A DNA stretch of 64,000 nt from Thermoplasmata archaeon (lineage in GTDB: Archaea; Thermoplasmatota; Thermoplasmata; Lutacidiplasmatales; UBA184), in NCBI GenBank assembly GCA_021816865.1, contig JAKAWX010000004.1, positions 62,001-126,000 on the forward strand. Direction: 5' to 3'. Positions 25,881 through 35,255 of this stretch are shown in pieces (position 1 is the stretch's first letter; each line of letters opens with the position of its first letter). The notes below the pieces were generated by a model. The model was not told the origin of the DNA. It saw nothing but the letters and a program-made list of their open reading frames with translations, and made no database searches. The position numbers were made by a program, and so were the translations under genes.

Positions 25881-27218
25881 GTGCCCCCGGGACCTCTTTT
25901 TCCTCCGGCGGCCGACCGGGCGCTCGGTCTCGGCTTCTACCTTTCGACGACCCCGGGCGTCGGCGGCCGCACGAAGGCGACCGCCGACGCGTTCCGCGTC
26001 ACCGAGATCTCGAGTTACCCGCTGCCCGACCCGGACGGGGCGTACACGGTCCTTCGGGTCGCGAGCCGGGACTGGGAACAGCACGAGCTCGGGGCGGCGA
26101 TCGCCCGTCGGCTTCGTCTCGCCCCCCTCGCCGTCCAGTGGTCCGGCACGAAGGACCGACGCGCCGTCGCGGACCGGCTGCTCTCCTACCGTGGCCCCCT
26201 ACCCGAGGGGGCCCTCGGACTCCCGGGCGTCGAGCTTCTCGAGGCGTACCGCGCCCGGGACGGGCTCGTGCTCGGCCACCATTACGGCAACGCCTTTGAC
26301 ATCCGGGTGAGCGAGCTCGACCGCCCACCCGAGGCGGCCCTCGCCGCGTACCTCGCGACTCTCTCCGACCTGCGCGCGGCGGGTGGGTTCCCGAACTTCT
26401 TCGGTCCTCAGCGGTTCGGGGAGGTGCGGCCCGTGACGCACGAGGTCGGCCGCTGGGTCGTGGCCGGCGACCTCGCCCGCGCGGTCGAGACGTACCTCAC
26501 CGCACTGCCCGAGGGGCGAAGCGAATCGACGACCGGGGATGCGGCGCGGCGGGCGTACGCGGGCCACCACGACGCCGTCCGCGCCCTCGAGGAGTTCCCG
26601 GGCGAGTACCGTTTCGAGCGCACGCTCCTCGACCACCTGGCGCGAGGGCATCCCGCGGACCGGGCGTTCCGGGGCCTCTCGCGCGACCTGAGGCTCCTCT
26701 TCGTCCACGCGTTCCAGGCACTCCTCTTCAACCGGTGGCTGACGGACCGACGGGACGCGGGGCTCCCGTTGGACCGCCCGGTGTGCGGCGACCACGTGCT
26801 GCGCGTCGGCCGGGACGGAACGGTCCGTGGCCAGAACGCCGCACCGGTCGGGCCCGACAACGAGCGGGAGTGCGCCGACCTGGTCGCCCGGGGGGGCGCG
26901 TTCGTCGCCGGCCCGCTCGTCGGCTTCGAGACGCCGGTCGCCTCGGGGCCTGCGGGGGAGCTCCTTGAGCGGCTCCTTCGCGAAGAGCACGTCGAGCGGC
27001 GAATGTTCCGTCTCCCCTCGTCTCCGGAGGTCGCGAGCCGGGGCGCCTGGCGTCCCGCGCTCCTGCCCGTTCCCCCGACGGGGATCTCGGTCGACTCGGA
27101 GGGCGCGCGGTTCCGCTTCGCGCTTCCGAAGGGCTCGTACGCGACCGTCCTCCTGCGCGAGTTCCTGAAGTCCGGTGCGACGGCCGCGCCGGACGGCAGG
27201 TCGAGCCGAGGCTACTAA
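25881..27218 (+). CDS. truD: tRNA pseudouridine(13) synthase TruD
   Basis: FRVTEISSYPLPDPDGAYTVLRVASRDWEQHELGAAIARRLRLAPLAVQWSGTKDRRAVADR ... GGFPNFFGPQRFGEVRPVTHEVGRWVV; GTG start 25881 with TAATAAT about 25 nt upstream. Confidence 0.93.
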   Translation: MPPGPLFPPAADRALGLGFYLSTTPGVGGRTKATADAFRVTEISSYPLPDPDGAYTVLRVASRDWEQHELGAAIARRLRLAPLAVQWSGTKDRRAVADRLLSYRGPLPEGALGLPGVELLEAYRARDGLVLGHHYGNAFDIRVSELDRPPEAALAAYLATLSDLRAAGGFPNFFGPQRFGEVRPVTHEVGRWVVAGDLARAVETYLTALPEGRSESTTGDAARRAYAGHHDAVRALEEFPGEYRFERTLLDHLARGHPADRAFRGLSRDLRLLFVHAFQALLFNRWLTDRRDAGLPLDRPVCGDHVLRVGRDGTVRGQNAAPVGPDNERECADLVARGGAFVAGPLVGFETPVASGPAGELLERLLREEHVERRMFRLPSSPEVASRGAWRPALLPVPPTGISVDSEGARFRFALPKGSYATVLLREFLKSGATAAPDGRSSRGY

Positions 27219-27259
27219 TACCGGACGGCCGCGTGAACGCCCGCGCGCGCTCAGGTTCC

Positions 27260-28177
27260 ATGGCAACCGACTCTCCCCGGCCGTATCTCTATCCGACGCA
27301 GTCGGCCCCGGTCCGCCGGTCGGCCGAGGCGCTCGAAACGAGCTCCCGCGTCCCCACGGGGGTCCCGGACTTCGACTACTTCACGGGCGGAATCCCGTCC
27401 GGTTCGGTCGTCCTCCTCTTCGGGGAAGCGGGAGCCGGCCACCCCGAGTTCGCCCTCACGTCGGCGGCCCACCTGATGCTCCACCGGGACGATCCCGGGA
27501 GCTACCCGCTCCACCTCGGGAACTCCCGGGGACCATTCGTCTTTCCCGAGGGGGTCGCCTACGTCAGCACGAGTCGATCCGAAGAACAGGTGATCGGGGA
27601 GCTTCGCGCGGCGTTCCCGGGCCAGTACCCGGCCGTTCTCGGCCGCCACCTCTTGTTCCGCGACCTCTCGCCGGTCTACTTCTCCGACACCGTCGTCCCG
27701 AGCGCCTGGGCGTCCGTACCGAGCCCGATCCTCTCCCCGTCCCGGACGCCGTTCGCACCGACCGGCGGGCCGGTCCGGGCCGTCGCCGACACGGCGGAGG
27801 CCCACGGCCCGGGCAACCTCCTGGTCGTCGACTCGCTCACGGACCTCCTGGTGCGGCCCGGCCTCGACGTCGCGGAGATCCTCACGCTCCTCAAGGGCCT
27901 GCGGCGCCGGGCGAAGGAGTGGAACGGGCTCGTCTACCTCCTCCTCTCCGAGGGTGTCGCGCCGTCCCCCGTCGAACAGGCCGTCATCGATTCGGTCGAC
28001 GTCGTGCTGCATTTCGCCTGGATGACGAGCCCGAGCCGTTCCCACCGGCAGCGCTCGATGGTCATCGAAAAATCGATGCCGGTGCTCGCCCACCTGCCGG
28101 CCGAGTACCACGGCCGTTTCGTGATCCGCGTGAATTCGGCGAACGGGCTGGTGACGACGCAGTATGAGCGGGTCTGA
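27260..28177 (+). CDS. KaiC/RecA-like protein with degenerate Walker A
   Basis: VPTGVPDFDYFTGGIPSGSVVLLFGEAGAGHPEFALTSAAHLML (GxxxxGHP in place of GxxxxGK[ST]) ... NLLVVDSLTDLLVRPGLDVAEILTLLKGLRRRAKEW. Confidence 0.8.
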   Translation: MATDSPRPYLYPTQSAPVRRSAEALETSSRVPTGVPDFDYFTGGIPSGSVVLLFGEAGAGHPEFALTSAAHLMLHRDDPGSYPLHLGNSRGPFVFPEGVAYVSTSRSEEQVIGELRAAFPGQYPAVLGRHLLFRDLSPVYFSDTVVPSAWASVPSPILSPSRTPFAPTGGPVRAVADTAEAHGPGNLLVVDSLTDLLVRPGLDVAEILTLLKGLRRRAKEWNGLVYLLLSEGVAPSPVEQAVIDSVDVVLHFAWMTSPSRSHRQRSMVIEKSMPVLAHLPAEYHGRFVIRVNSANGLVTTQYERV

Positions 28178-28889
28178 AACGGCGCGGCCCCGCGTGTCGA
28201 GCGGGGTCGCCGGCCTGGACGCCATGCTCGGCGGAGGGTTCCCGTCCGGTCACGTCGTCCTCGTCACGGGGCTACCGGGCACGGGCAAGACGTGCCTCGG
28301 CCTCCAGTTCCTGCTCGCCGGCGCGGCCCGCGGCGAGAAGGGTGTCTTCCTCTCGCTCGAGGAGGACGTGGATCCGCTCTTGGAGAGCGCGCGCCAGTTC
28401 GGCTGGCCGGTCGACGCCGCGCTCGCGGCCGGCACGTTCAAGGTCCTGCGCCTCGACCCGAAGGAGACCCGCCAGAGCCTCCACCGGATCCAGGGCGAGC
28501 TCGGCAAGGAGCTGAGCGGGCTCGGTGCCCAGCGGATCGTCCTCGACTCGGTCAGCCTGCTCAACATGCTCAGCGACGACGAACCCGGCCGCCGCGTGAC
28601 GTTGTTCGCGCTCGCGGCGGCGTGCCGAGCGGCCGGGGCGACGACCCTCCTCACGGCCGAGGCCGACCCCGCGCACCCCGATGTGAGCCGCGACGGGCTC
28701 TCCGAGTACGTCGCCGACGGGGTCCTCCTTCTCGGGTACCGGACGGGGGCGGACGGCCACCGCGTCGGCCTCGCGCTGCGCGTGCTCAAGATGCGTCGGA
28801 CCGCGCACGTCCGGACCGTGCAACCGTATCTCATCGGCCCGAGCGGCCTCGCGGTCGATGCGAAGGCGGTCGACTTCGGCGGCCCGTAG
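28164..28889 (+). CDS. KaiC/RadA-like ATPase
   Basis: VSSGVAGLDAMLGGGFPSGHVVLVTGLPGTGKTCLGLQFLLAGAARGEKGVFLSLEEDVDPLLESARQFGW ... RIVLDSVSLLNML. Confidence 0.9.
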   Translation: MSGSETARPRVSSGVAGLDAMLGGGFPSGHVVLVTGLPGTGKTCLGLQFLLAGAARGEKGVFLSLEEDVDPLLESARQFGWPVDAALAAGTFKVLRLDPKETRQSLHRIQGELGKELSGLGAQRIVLDSVSLLNMLSDDEPGRRVTLFALAAACRAAGATTLLTAEADPAHPDVSRDGLSEYVADGVLLLGYRTGADGHRVGLALRVLKMRRTAHVRTVQPYLIGPSGLAVDAKAVDFGGP

Positions 28890-28927
28890 GGTTGGCGCAC
28901 CGTGCCTCCGATTTGTAGCCCCGCCCC

Positions 28928-30121
28928 ATGGCGCTCCCGCTCCCGATGAGCCCCACCCCCGTGACGTCCCGGCGACGCCTTCCCGGCGCACCCCCCGAGG
29001 TGCCGCCCCCGGAACGCTGGGTCGCGTACGTCGACCTCGACGCGTTCTACGTCTCGTGCGAGCTCACGAGCCGGCCCGAGCTCGCGGGACGCCCCGTGAT
29101 CGTCGGTCCGCCGCCGACCGAGGGGCCCACCCGAGGGGTCGTCCTCTCGGCCAGCTACGAGGCCCGCAAGTTCGGGGTCCGCAGCGCGCTCCCGGTCGCC
29201 GCGGCCGCGCGCCTCTGCCCGGACGCGACCTGGATCCCCCCCGATTTCGCGAAGTACGAGCGCGTCAGCGAAGAGGTGCGGGCCGTGCTGCGGCGGTTCT
29301 CCACCACCGTGACCCCGTTCAGCATCGACGAGGCCGCGCTGGTCCTGGACGCCGCGGACGCCGACGCCGCCGGGGAGATCGCGCGGGAGATCCAGCGCAC
29401 GCTCGCGGCGGAGCTTCGCCTGCCCGCGTCGATCGGGGTCGCCACGACGCGGCTCGTGGCCAAGATCGCGACCGACCGCGCGAAGCCGGGCGGCGTGCGC
29501 GTCGTCCGACCCGAGGAGGTCGCGTCGTTCGTCGCACCCCTTCCCGTGCGCGCGGTCCCGGGCGTGGGACCGAAGACAGAGGAGTTGCTGAAGTCCCACC
29601 GGATCACGACGGTCGGGGAGCTCGCGTCCCGCAGCCCCGCGGAGCTCGCGCGCTCGTTCGGCGCGCTCGGACGCGAGCTGGTCGCGCTCGCCCGGGGCCG
29701 GCCGATCGAGTCCTCCGACGGCCCGGCGGCCCCGCGCGTCCGTTCGACCGACCACACGTTCGCCGCGGACGTCGACCGCTGGGAGGACGTCGAGCCGGCC
29801 GTGCGGGCGCTCGCGGGCTCCCTCGGCGCGGCGCTCGAACGCGAGGGCCTGCGCTACGGCGTCGCGGGGGTCTCGCTCCGATGGTCCGACTTCACTCGAT
29901 CCCAGCACGGCCGCGCGCTCTCGGCGGCGCAGGAGGGGTCGGGCGCGCTCGAGGCCGCGGCGGTGCGCCTCGCGCGCGAGCTCTGGACGCTCGAGCGGCA
30001 GGGCCGCCGCCGGCCCGTCCGCACGGTTTCGGTGAGGGTCGAGCGGCTCAGCGAGCGGGCGGGGCGTCAGGCCCGGCTCGACGAGTACCCCACCCGTGCC
30101 CCAGCGGCCGAGGATAAGTAG
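28928..30121 (+). CDS. dinB: DNA polymerase IV (Y family)
   Basis: WVAYVDLDAFYVSCELTSRPELAGRPVIVGPPPTEGPTRGVVLSASYEARKFGVRSALPVAAAARLCPDATWIPPDFAKYERVSEEVRAVL ... FSIDEAAL ... PVRAVPGVGPKTEELLKSHRI. Confidence 0.96.
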   Translation: MALPLPMSPTPVTSRRRLPGAPPEVPPPERWVAYVDLDAFYVSCELTSRPELAGRPVIVGPPPTEGPTRGVVLSASYEARKFGVRSALPVAAAARLCPDATWIPPDFAKYERVSEEVRAVLRRFSTTVTPFSIDEAALVLDAADADAAGEIAREIQRTLAAELRLPASIGVATTRLVAKIATDRAKPGGVRVVRPEEVASFVAPLPVRAVPGVGPKTEELLKSHRITTVGELASRSPAELARSFGALGRELVALARGRPIESSDGPAAPRVRSTDHTFAADVDRWEDVEPAVRALAGSLGAALEREGLRYGVAGVSLRWSDFTRSQHGRALSAAQEGSGALEAAAVRLARELWTLERQGRRRPVRTVSVRVERLSERAGRQARLDEYPTRAPAAEDK

Positions 30122-30165
30122 GGGAAGCCGGTCGGTACGCGAGACGGCACGGGAGGAAACGGTCG

Positions 30166-31452
30166 TTGGAGACGAGCGAGGCGTCGATCGACCGCGAGGT
30201 CGAGCGGTTGCTCGAGGTCCGTCCGGCGACCGGGATCCCCACGCCGGCGTACGGCGGACGGTCCCTGCCGAACGTCGCGAGCTCCGCGGTGCGGGCGCTC
30301 GGCCGGGAGCCGGCCCCCGGGGTCCCGCTCCTTCCGCCCCTCGCCGGCGACCTCGACCCGCTCGAGGGACGACGCGCGGAGGGCCCGGTGGTGGTGCTCC
30401 TGGTCGACGGCCTCGGTTTCGAGCCGCTCCGTCGCGGCCCGGCCGACGACGGGGTGCCGGTCGCCTGGCGCGATCGACTGCGCCCGATCACGGGCGTCTT
30501 CCCTACGACGACGACCGTCGCGCTCACGAGCCTCTCGTCGGCCGAACCGCCCGGCCGCCACGGGGTCGTCGGGCACCGAATGTACCTCCCCGCGTTCGGG
30601 ACCGTCGCCGAGATCCTACGGATGTCGCCGCTCGGCGTGCCCGCGGCCGACACGCTCGCCGGACCGGAGTGGTCGCCCGCCTCGATCTCGGGGGTCCCGA
30701 CGATCTTCCGCCGGGGCATCGAGGGGACGGTGCTCTCGCGCGACAAGTTCGCGGGCAGCGCGTTCACCCGAATGTTGTACGACGGGGCCGACTACGTCGG
30801 CTACAGCACGGCCGCCGATTTCGCCCATCGGCTCGCCGAGCTTCTTCGACGGGCCGCACCGCCCGCGCTGATCTTCGCCTACTGGGACGAGCTCGACACG
30901 GTGCAGCACCTGCGCGGGCCGAAGCCCGAGTTCACGACCTTCGAGGCGGCGCAGGTCGCGCACATCCTCGCGGCGGCCCGGCGGGGGCTCGACGCCGAGC
31001 GCGCGCGCCGAACGACGGTCCTGCTGACGAGCGACCACGGACAGGTCCCAACGGACCGGACGCACGAGATCGCGATCGACGCGATGCCCGAGGTCGCGAC
31101 CCTCCTGGCTCGGCCTCCGACCGGCGACCGTCGCGCCGGGTTCTTCTCCGCCCGACGCGGCGAGGTCGAGCGGCTGCGGACCGCGCTCGCCGAGCGTTTG
31201 CCACCGGGCCACCGCATCCTGCCCGTCCGCTCGGCGGTCGACGCCGGACTCTTCGGGCCCCCTCCGTTCCATCCCGAGCTCGTCGAGCGCCTAGGGGACT
31301 TCGTCGTGCTCGTGCCGAGCCCCGCCTCGATCACCTACCGGGTTCCGGGGGCGTCCGTACGGGCGCACGCCTCGCTCGGGGTCCACGGCGGGATCGAACC
31401 GGCCGAGTTCGTCGTCCCGCTGGTGGCGGGCCGCCTCATCGACCTCGCGTAG
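30166..31452 (+). CDS. Alkaline phosphatase/nucleotide pyrophosphatase superfamily phosphodiesterase
   Basis: VVLLVDGLGFEPLRRG ... FPTTTTVALTSLSSAEPPGRHGVVGHRMYLPAFG ... VLLTSDHGQVPT. Confidence 0.88.
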   Translation: METSEASIDREVERLLEVRPATGIPTPAYGGRSLPNVASSAVRALGREPAPGVPLLPPLAGDLDPLEGRRAEGPVVVLLVDGLGFEPLRRGPADDGVPVAWRDRLRPITGVFPTTTTVALTSLSSAEPPGRHGVVGHRMYLPAFGTVAEILRMSPLGVPAADTLAGPEWSPASISGVPTIFRRGIEGTVLSRDKFAGSAFTRMLYDGADYVGYSTAADFAHRLAELLRRAAPPALIFAYWDELDTVQHLRGPKPEFTTFEAAQVAHILAAARRGLDAERARRTTVLLTSDHGQVPTDRTHEIAIDAMPEVATLLARPPTGDRRAGFFSARRGEVERLRTALAERLPPGHRILPVRSAVDAGLFGPPPFHPELVERLGDFVVLVPSPASITYRVPGASVRAHASLGVHGGIEPAEFVVPLVAGRLIDLA

Positions 31453-31501
31453 AGGCCGCCGAGCGGCCTTAAGCGAGGGGACGTATGCGGCGGCATAGCC
31501 C

Positions 31502-32539
31502 GTGTCGGAGTTTCGCCGGGACCCCATCACCGGGCGGTGGACCCTCATCGCCGAGAACCGGTCGGCCCGGCCGAACGAGTACGGGGCGGCCGCCCCGTCG
31601 TCACCGTCGAACTGCCCGTTCTGCGCGGGCCACGAATCGTGGACCCCTTCCGAGGTCGCCGCGTACGGGCCCCCCGGCCGGGCGCCGAACGGCCCCGGCT
31701 GGACCGTCCGCACGATCCCGAACAAGTTCCCGACCGTCGCGCCCGACGTCGGCACTCCGCACGACGGGGTCGCGGACCCCGGGGTCGCCCGCCGGCCCGG
31801 GTTCGGCTACCACGAGGTCGTGGTCGAGAGCCCCGCGCACGCCCCCCTCTTCCCGTTCCTCGGGGGAGACCGGGCGCACGAGGTCCTGACGATGGTCCGC
31901 GCGCGGCTCCGGGTTCTCTCCTCGAGGGCCGGGGTCGCGTCGCTGGTCGCGTTCGAGAACTCGGGCCCCGAATCGGGCGGAACCCTCTTCCACCCTCACG
32001 CGCAGATCGTCGCGCTGGCCGAGGTTCCGCCCCGGCTCGCGGAGGAGGCCGAAGCGGCGGCCCGCGTCGCGCGCGCGACGGGCGGCAACTGCCTCTTCGA
32101 GACGGTCCTCGACGACGAGCGTCGGGCCGCGACCCGCGTCATCGCCGACACGGCCGAGCTCACGGCGTACGCCCCGTTCGCCTCGGAGCATCCGTACGAG
32201 GTCCGGCTCGTACCCCGCCGCCACTCGGGGTCGCTCGCCGAGGCCACCGACGCCGAGCTCGGGGGCGTCGCGGGGCTTCTCCCCGGGGTCCTCCGAGCCC
32301 TCCTAGCGATCGTTCCCGACGCGTCGTACAACTTCGTCACGAGGTCGTTCGCGAGCGGCCGCCCGGAGTCGGCGACGTACCATTGGCACGTCGATGTCCT
32401 CCCGCGCCTCGTCCGACCGGACGGCTTTGAGGTGGGCGTCGGGATCGCGGTGAACCCTGTCTCGCCCGAGGCCGCCGCGGAGGAGATCCGGTCGGCCCTC
32501 GCGGCGGGCGCCGACGGGCCCGCCCGCCCGAAAACCTAA
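31502..32539 (+). CDS. galT: Galactose-1-phosphate uridylyltransferase
   Basis: SEFRRDPITGRWTLIAENRSARPNEYGAA ... NCPFCAGHESWTP ... FENSGPESGGTLFHPHAQIVALAEVP. Confidence 0.93.
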   Translation: MSEFRRDPITGRWTLIAENRSARPNEYGAAAPSSPSNCPFCAGHESWTPSEVAAYGPPGRAPNGPGWTVRTIPNKFPTVAPDVGTPHDGVADPGVARRPGFGYHEVVVESPAHAPLFPFLGGDRAHEVLTMVRARLRVLSSRAGVASLVAFENSGPESGGTLFHPHAQIVALAEVPPRLAEEAEAAARVARATGGNCLFETVLDDERRAATRVIADTAELTAYAPFASEHPYEVRLVPRRHSGSLAEATDAELGGVAGLLPGVLRALLAIVPDASYNFVTRSFASGRPESATYHWHVDVLPRLVRPDGFEVGVGIAVNPVSPEAAAEEIRSALAAGADGPARPKT

Positions 32540-32563
32540 GGGCCCTCGGCCGCTCGGCTCCGC

Positions 32564-34324
32564 GTGGAGCCGCTGCGCGAGCCGATCGTCTCCCTCCTGG
32601 GGCACGTCGACCACGGAAAGACGACGCTCCTCGATCGGATCGCCGGGAGCGTCCGGGCGTCGAAGGAGGCCGGCGGGATCACGCAGCACATCGGGGCGAT
32701 CGAGGTCCCGGGGCCGACCGTGCGCCGGCTCTGCGAGGGGATCCTGCGCACCGACCAGCTGGCCGTCCGGGGGCTGCTGTTCATCGATACTCCCGGGCAC
32801 CGGTCGTTCGAGACGCTGCGGCGCCGGGGCGGCGCGCTCGCGGACATCGCGATCCTCGTGGTCGACGTCCGCGAGGGGGTCATGCCCCAGACGAAGGAAT
32901 CGATCGAGATCCTTCGGCACGAGAAGACGCCGTTCGCGATCGCGCTCACCAAGATCGACCTCCTCTCGGGCTGGCGGAAGCCGACCGGGCCGACGCCACT
33001 CGCGGACCAGGTCGCGCGGGGGACGGTCGATTTCCAGAAGGCGCTCGACCAGCGCCTCTACGCGGTCGCCGAGGAGGTCGTCCAGCTCGGGTTCAGCGCC
33101 GACCGGTACGACCGCGTGAGCGACTTCACCCGGAACGTCGGGATCGTCCCCGTGAGCGCGAAAAGCGGGGCCGGCGTCCCCGAGCTGATCGCCCTCCTGG
33201 TGGGGCTCTCGCAGCGGTTCCTGAAGCACGAGCTCGCCCTCTCGGGCGACGGCGGCGAGGCGACGATCCTCGAGCGCAGCGACCAGAAGGGGGTCGGGCC
33301 GGTCGGCAGCGTGATCGTCTACCGCGGGCGCCTCGCCGTCGGGAACGAGATCGTCGTCACGGGACGGACCGACCCGTTCGTTACCCACGTTCGCGGGATC
33401 TACCGGCCCCTTCCGGCGAAGACCGCGAGCTCGAAGCACGTCCGGCTCGAGTCGGTCGATGGGGTCGAGGCGGCGGCGGGGGTCTACCTCGCCGCCCCCG
33501 GGATCGAGGACGCGATGCCCGGCGGGCTCCTCAAGGTCGTCGCCTCGCCCGAGGAACGGGACGCCGTGCGCTTCGAGCTCGCGCGGGAGAGCCAACCGGT
33601 CGCCGAGGTCGCGCTGAGCGGCGTCGGGATCTTCGCCGATACGCTGGGAGGCCTCGAGGCGCTCGCGTTCGAGTGCCGGGAGAAAGGGATACCGGTCCAC
33701 GAGGCGGCCGTCGGGCCCGTCGGTCGCGCCACGATCCTCCGGATCGCGATGGTCAAGGACCCGACGCATCGGGCGGTGCTCGCGTTCAACGTCCCGGTCC
33801 TCCCCGATGCGCAGCCCGAGGGAGAGAGCGGGCCGGTCCGGGTCTTTCGCTCCGACGTCATGTACCGGGCGATCGAGGAGTACCTTGGGTGGAGGGCCGG
33901 GCGGCAGAAGGAGCTCCTCGTACGCGAGCGACTCGACCTCGTGCATCCGGCGAAGCTCGAGGTGATGCGCGGGTACGTTTTCCGGGCCTCGAAGCCCGCG
34001 ATCGTGGGCATCAAGGTCCTCGGCGGCACGTTGCGTCCGGGGGTGCGCCTGATCCACCCCGACGGGACGGAGGTCGGCGTCTTGAAGAGCCTCCAGCGGG
34101 AGAACGAGAGCGTCCCCGAGGCCGAAGAGTCGAGCGAGCTCGCGGCGTCGATCGACGGCGCGGTCGTCGGCCGCAACCTCAAGGAAGGCGACCAGCTGCT
34201 CGTCAGCCTTCCCGAGTCGGTCGCTCGGACACTGAAGAGCCGGACCCTCTCCGCCCGCGAGAGCGAGATCCTCGAGGAGGTCGTTCGTATCCACCGGGCG
34301 ACCCATCCGTTCTGGGGCCAGTGA
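32564..34324 (+). CDS. infB: Translation initiation factor aIF5B/IF-2
   Basis: IVSLLGHVDHGKTTLLDRIAGSVRASKEAGGITQHIGAIEVP ... LLFIDTPGHRSFETLRRRGGALADIAILVVDVREGVMPQTKESIEILR. Confidence 0.96.
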   Translation: MEPLREPIVSLLGHVDHGKTTLLDRIAGSVRASKEAGGITQHIGAIEVPGPTVRRLCEGILRTDQLAVRGLLFIDTPGHRSFETLRRRGGALADIAILVVDVREGVMPQTKESIEILRHEKTPFAIALTKIDLLSGWRKPTGPTPLADQVARGTVDFQKALDQRLYAVAEEVVQLGFSADRYDRVSDFTRNVGIVPVSAKSGAGVPELIALLVGLSQRFLKHELALSGDGGEATILERSDQKGVGPVGSVIVYRGRLAVGNEIVVTGRTDPFVTHVRGIYRPLPAKTASSKHVRLESVDGVEAAAGVYLAAPGIEDAMPGGLLKVVASPEERDAVRFELARESQPVAEVALSGVGIFADTLGGLEALAFECREKGIPVHEAAVGPVGRATILRIAMVKDPTHRAVLAFNVPVLPDAQPEGESGPVRVFRSDVMYRAIEEYLGWRAGRQKELLVRERLDLVHPAKLEVMRGYVFRASKPAIVGIKVLGGTLRPGVRLIHPDGTEVGVLKSLQRENESVPEAEESSELAASIDGAVVGRNLKEGDQLLVSLPESVARTLKSRTLSARESEILEEVVRIHRATHPFWGQ

Positions 34325-34354
34325 GGCGCCCCACCGAACGCGCCGTGCCCGCGC

Positions 34355-34987
34355 CTAGAGCGTGCGGGAGCCGCGCCCGTCCGGACGGTTCTCGTCCCCC
34401 AGCTCCGCGAACTCCGGCTCGAGGGGGTTCCCCTCGGCCGGCGGCGGTCGGTAGACCCCCGACCCGAGGAACAGCCCGAGGAAGACCGCGATCGCCCCGA
34501 TCCCGACGAGGACCAGCCCCCCGACCGAGATGAGCGCCCACGCCGGGATCGCCTGGCTGGGGGTCGGGACCTGGTAGGTCTCCGTGAGCACACCGGTGAA
34601 CGACTGCGGCGTGGACGCGGAGTTGGTGACGGAGAGCAAGTAGCTGGCGCGAATGTTCCCACTGTAGGCCCAGGCGCCGCTCACGTTCGCGGCCCAGCCC
34701 GTGATGGCCGTCCCCGAGCAGGTCCCCCCGCCGACCGGACAGCTGGCGGTGTTCCACAGCGACACGGCCACGGTCGTCGAGGCGGACCAGGAGAGCGAGA
34801 GGTGCCCCGACGTCGCCACCGCTTCGGCGATGACCCAGCTGCGCGTGGTGCCGGGCCCGAGGTCCGTGATCGCGACCGAGGCGGTCCGAACGTTCGTCGG
34901 GACCGGCGGAAGGTAGAACAGCGAGACCAACAGGCCGGCACCGACCACGGCGATGACGATACCCGCGGCGAAGAGACCCGTTCGCAC
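34355..34987 (-). CDS. Membrane protein with two TM segments and extracytoplasmic beta-rich domain
   Basis: VRTGLFAAGIVIAVVGAGLLVSLFYLPPVPTNVRTASVAITDLGPGTTRSWV ... WALISVGGLVLVGIGAIAVFLGLFLGSGVYRPPPAEGNPLEPEF. Confidence 0.7.
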   Translation of the reverse strand: MRTGLFAAGIVIAVVGAGLLVSLFYLPPVPTNVRTASVAITDLGPGTTRSWVIAEAVATSGHLSLSWSASTTVAVSLWNTASCPVGGGTCSGTAITGWAANVSGAWAYSGNIRASYLLSVTNSASTPQSFTGVLTETYQVPTPSQAIPAWALISVGGLVLVGIGAIAVFLGLFLGSGVYRPPPAEGNPLEPEFAELGDENRPDGRGSRTL

Positions 34988-35255
34988 GAGCGTACAATAG
35001 GGAGGACTCGGGAAATAGCCTTCCCCGGCAGCGGCACGTTCTCGGGTCGCCCCGTCGTTCCCGGCGCGTGCCTGCGATTCTCGAGCGGGATGCCGAACAC
35101 GGCACCGGGGCTGGGTCGATCGCCCCGCCGCCCGGCGCGCCGCAAAAGGGCGCGATACCGAACCGGAAGGGAGGCCGAAAGGAACCATTCTCCGGTGGTC
35201 TCGTGCTCCGGGGCGGGCGCTCGGAACGCCGGTGGAATGCGGCTCGCAAGGTAAA

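Noticed and set aside
32303-34306. 667-aa minus-strand ORF opposite infB
   Set aside because: Antisense artefact; the plus strand is clear aIF5B.
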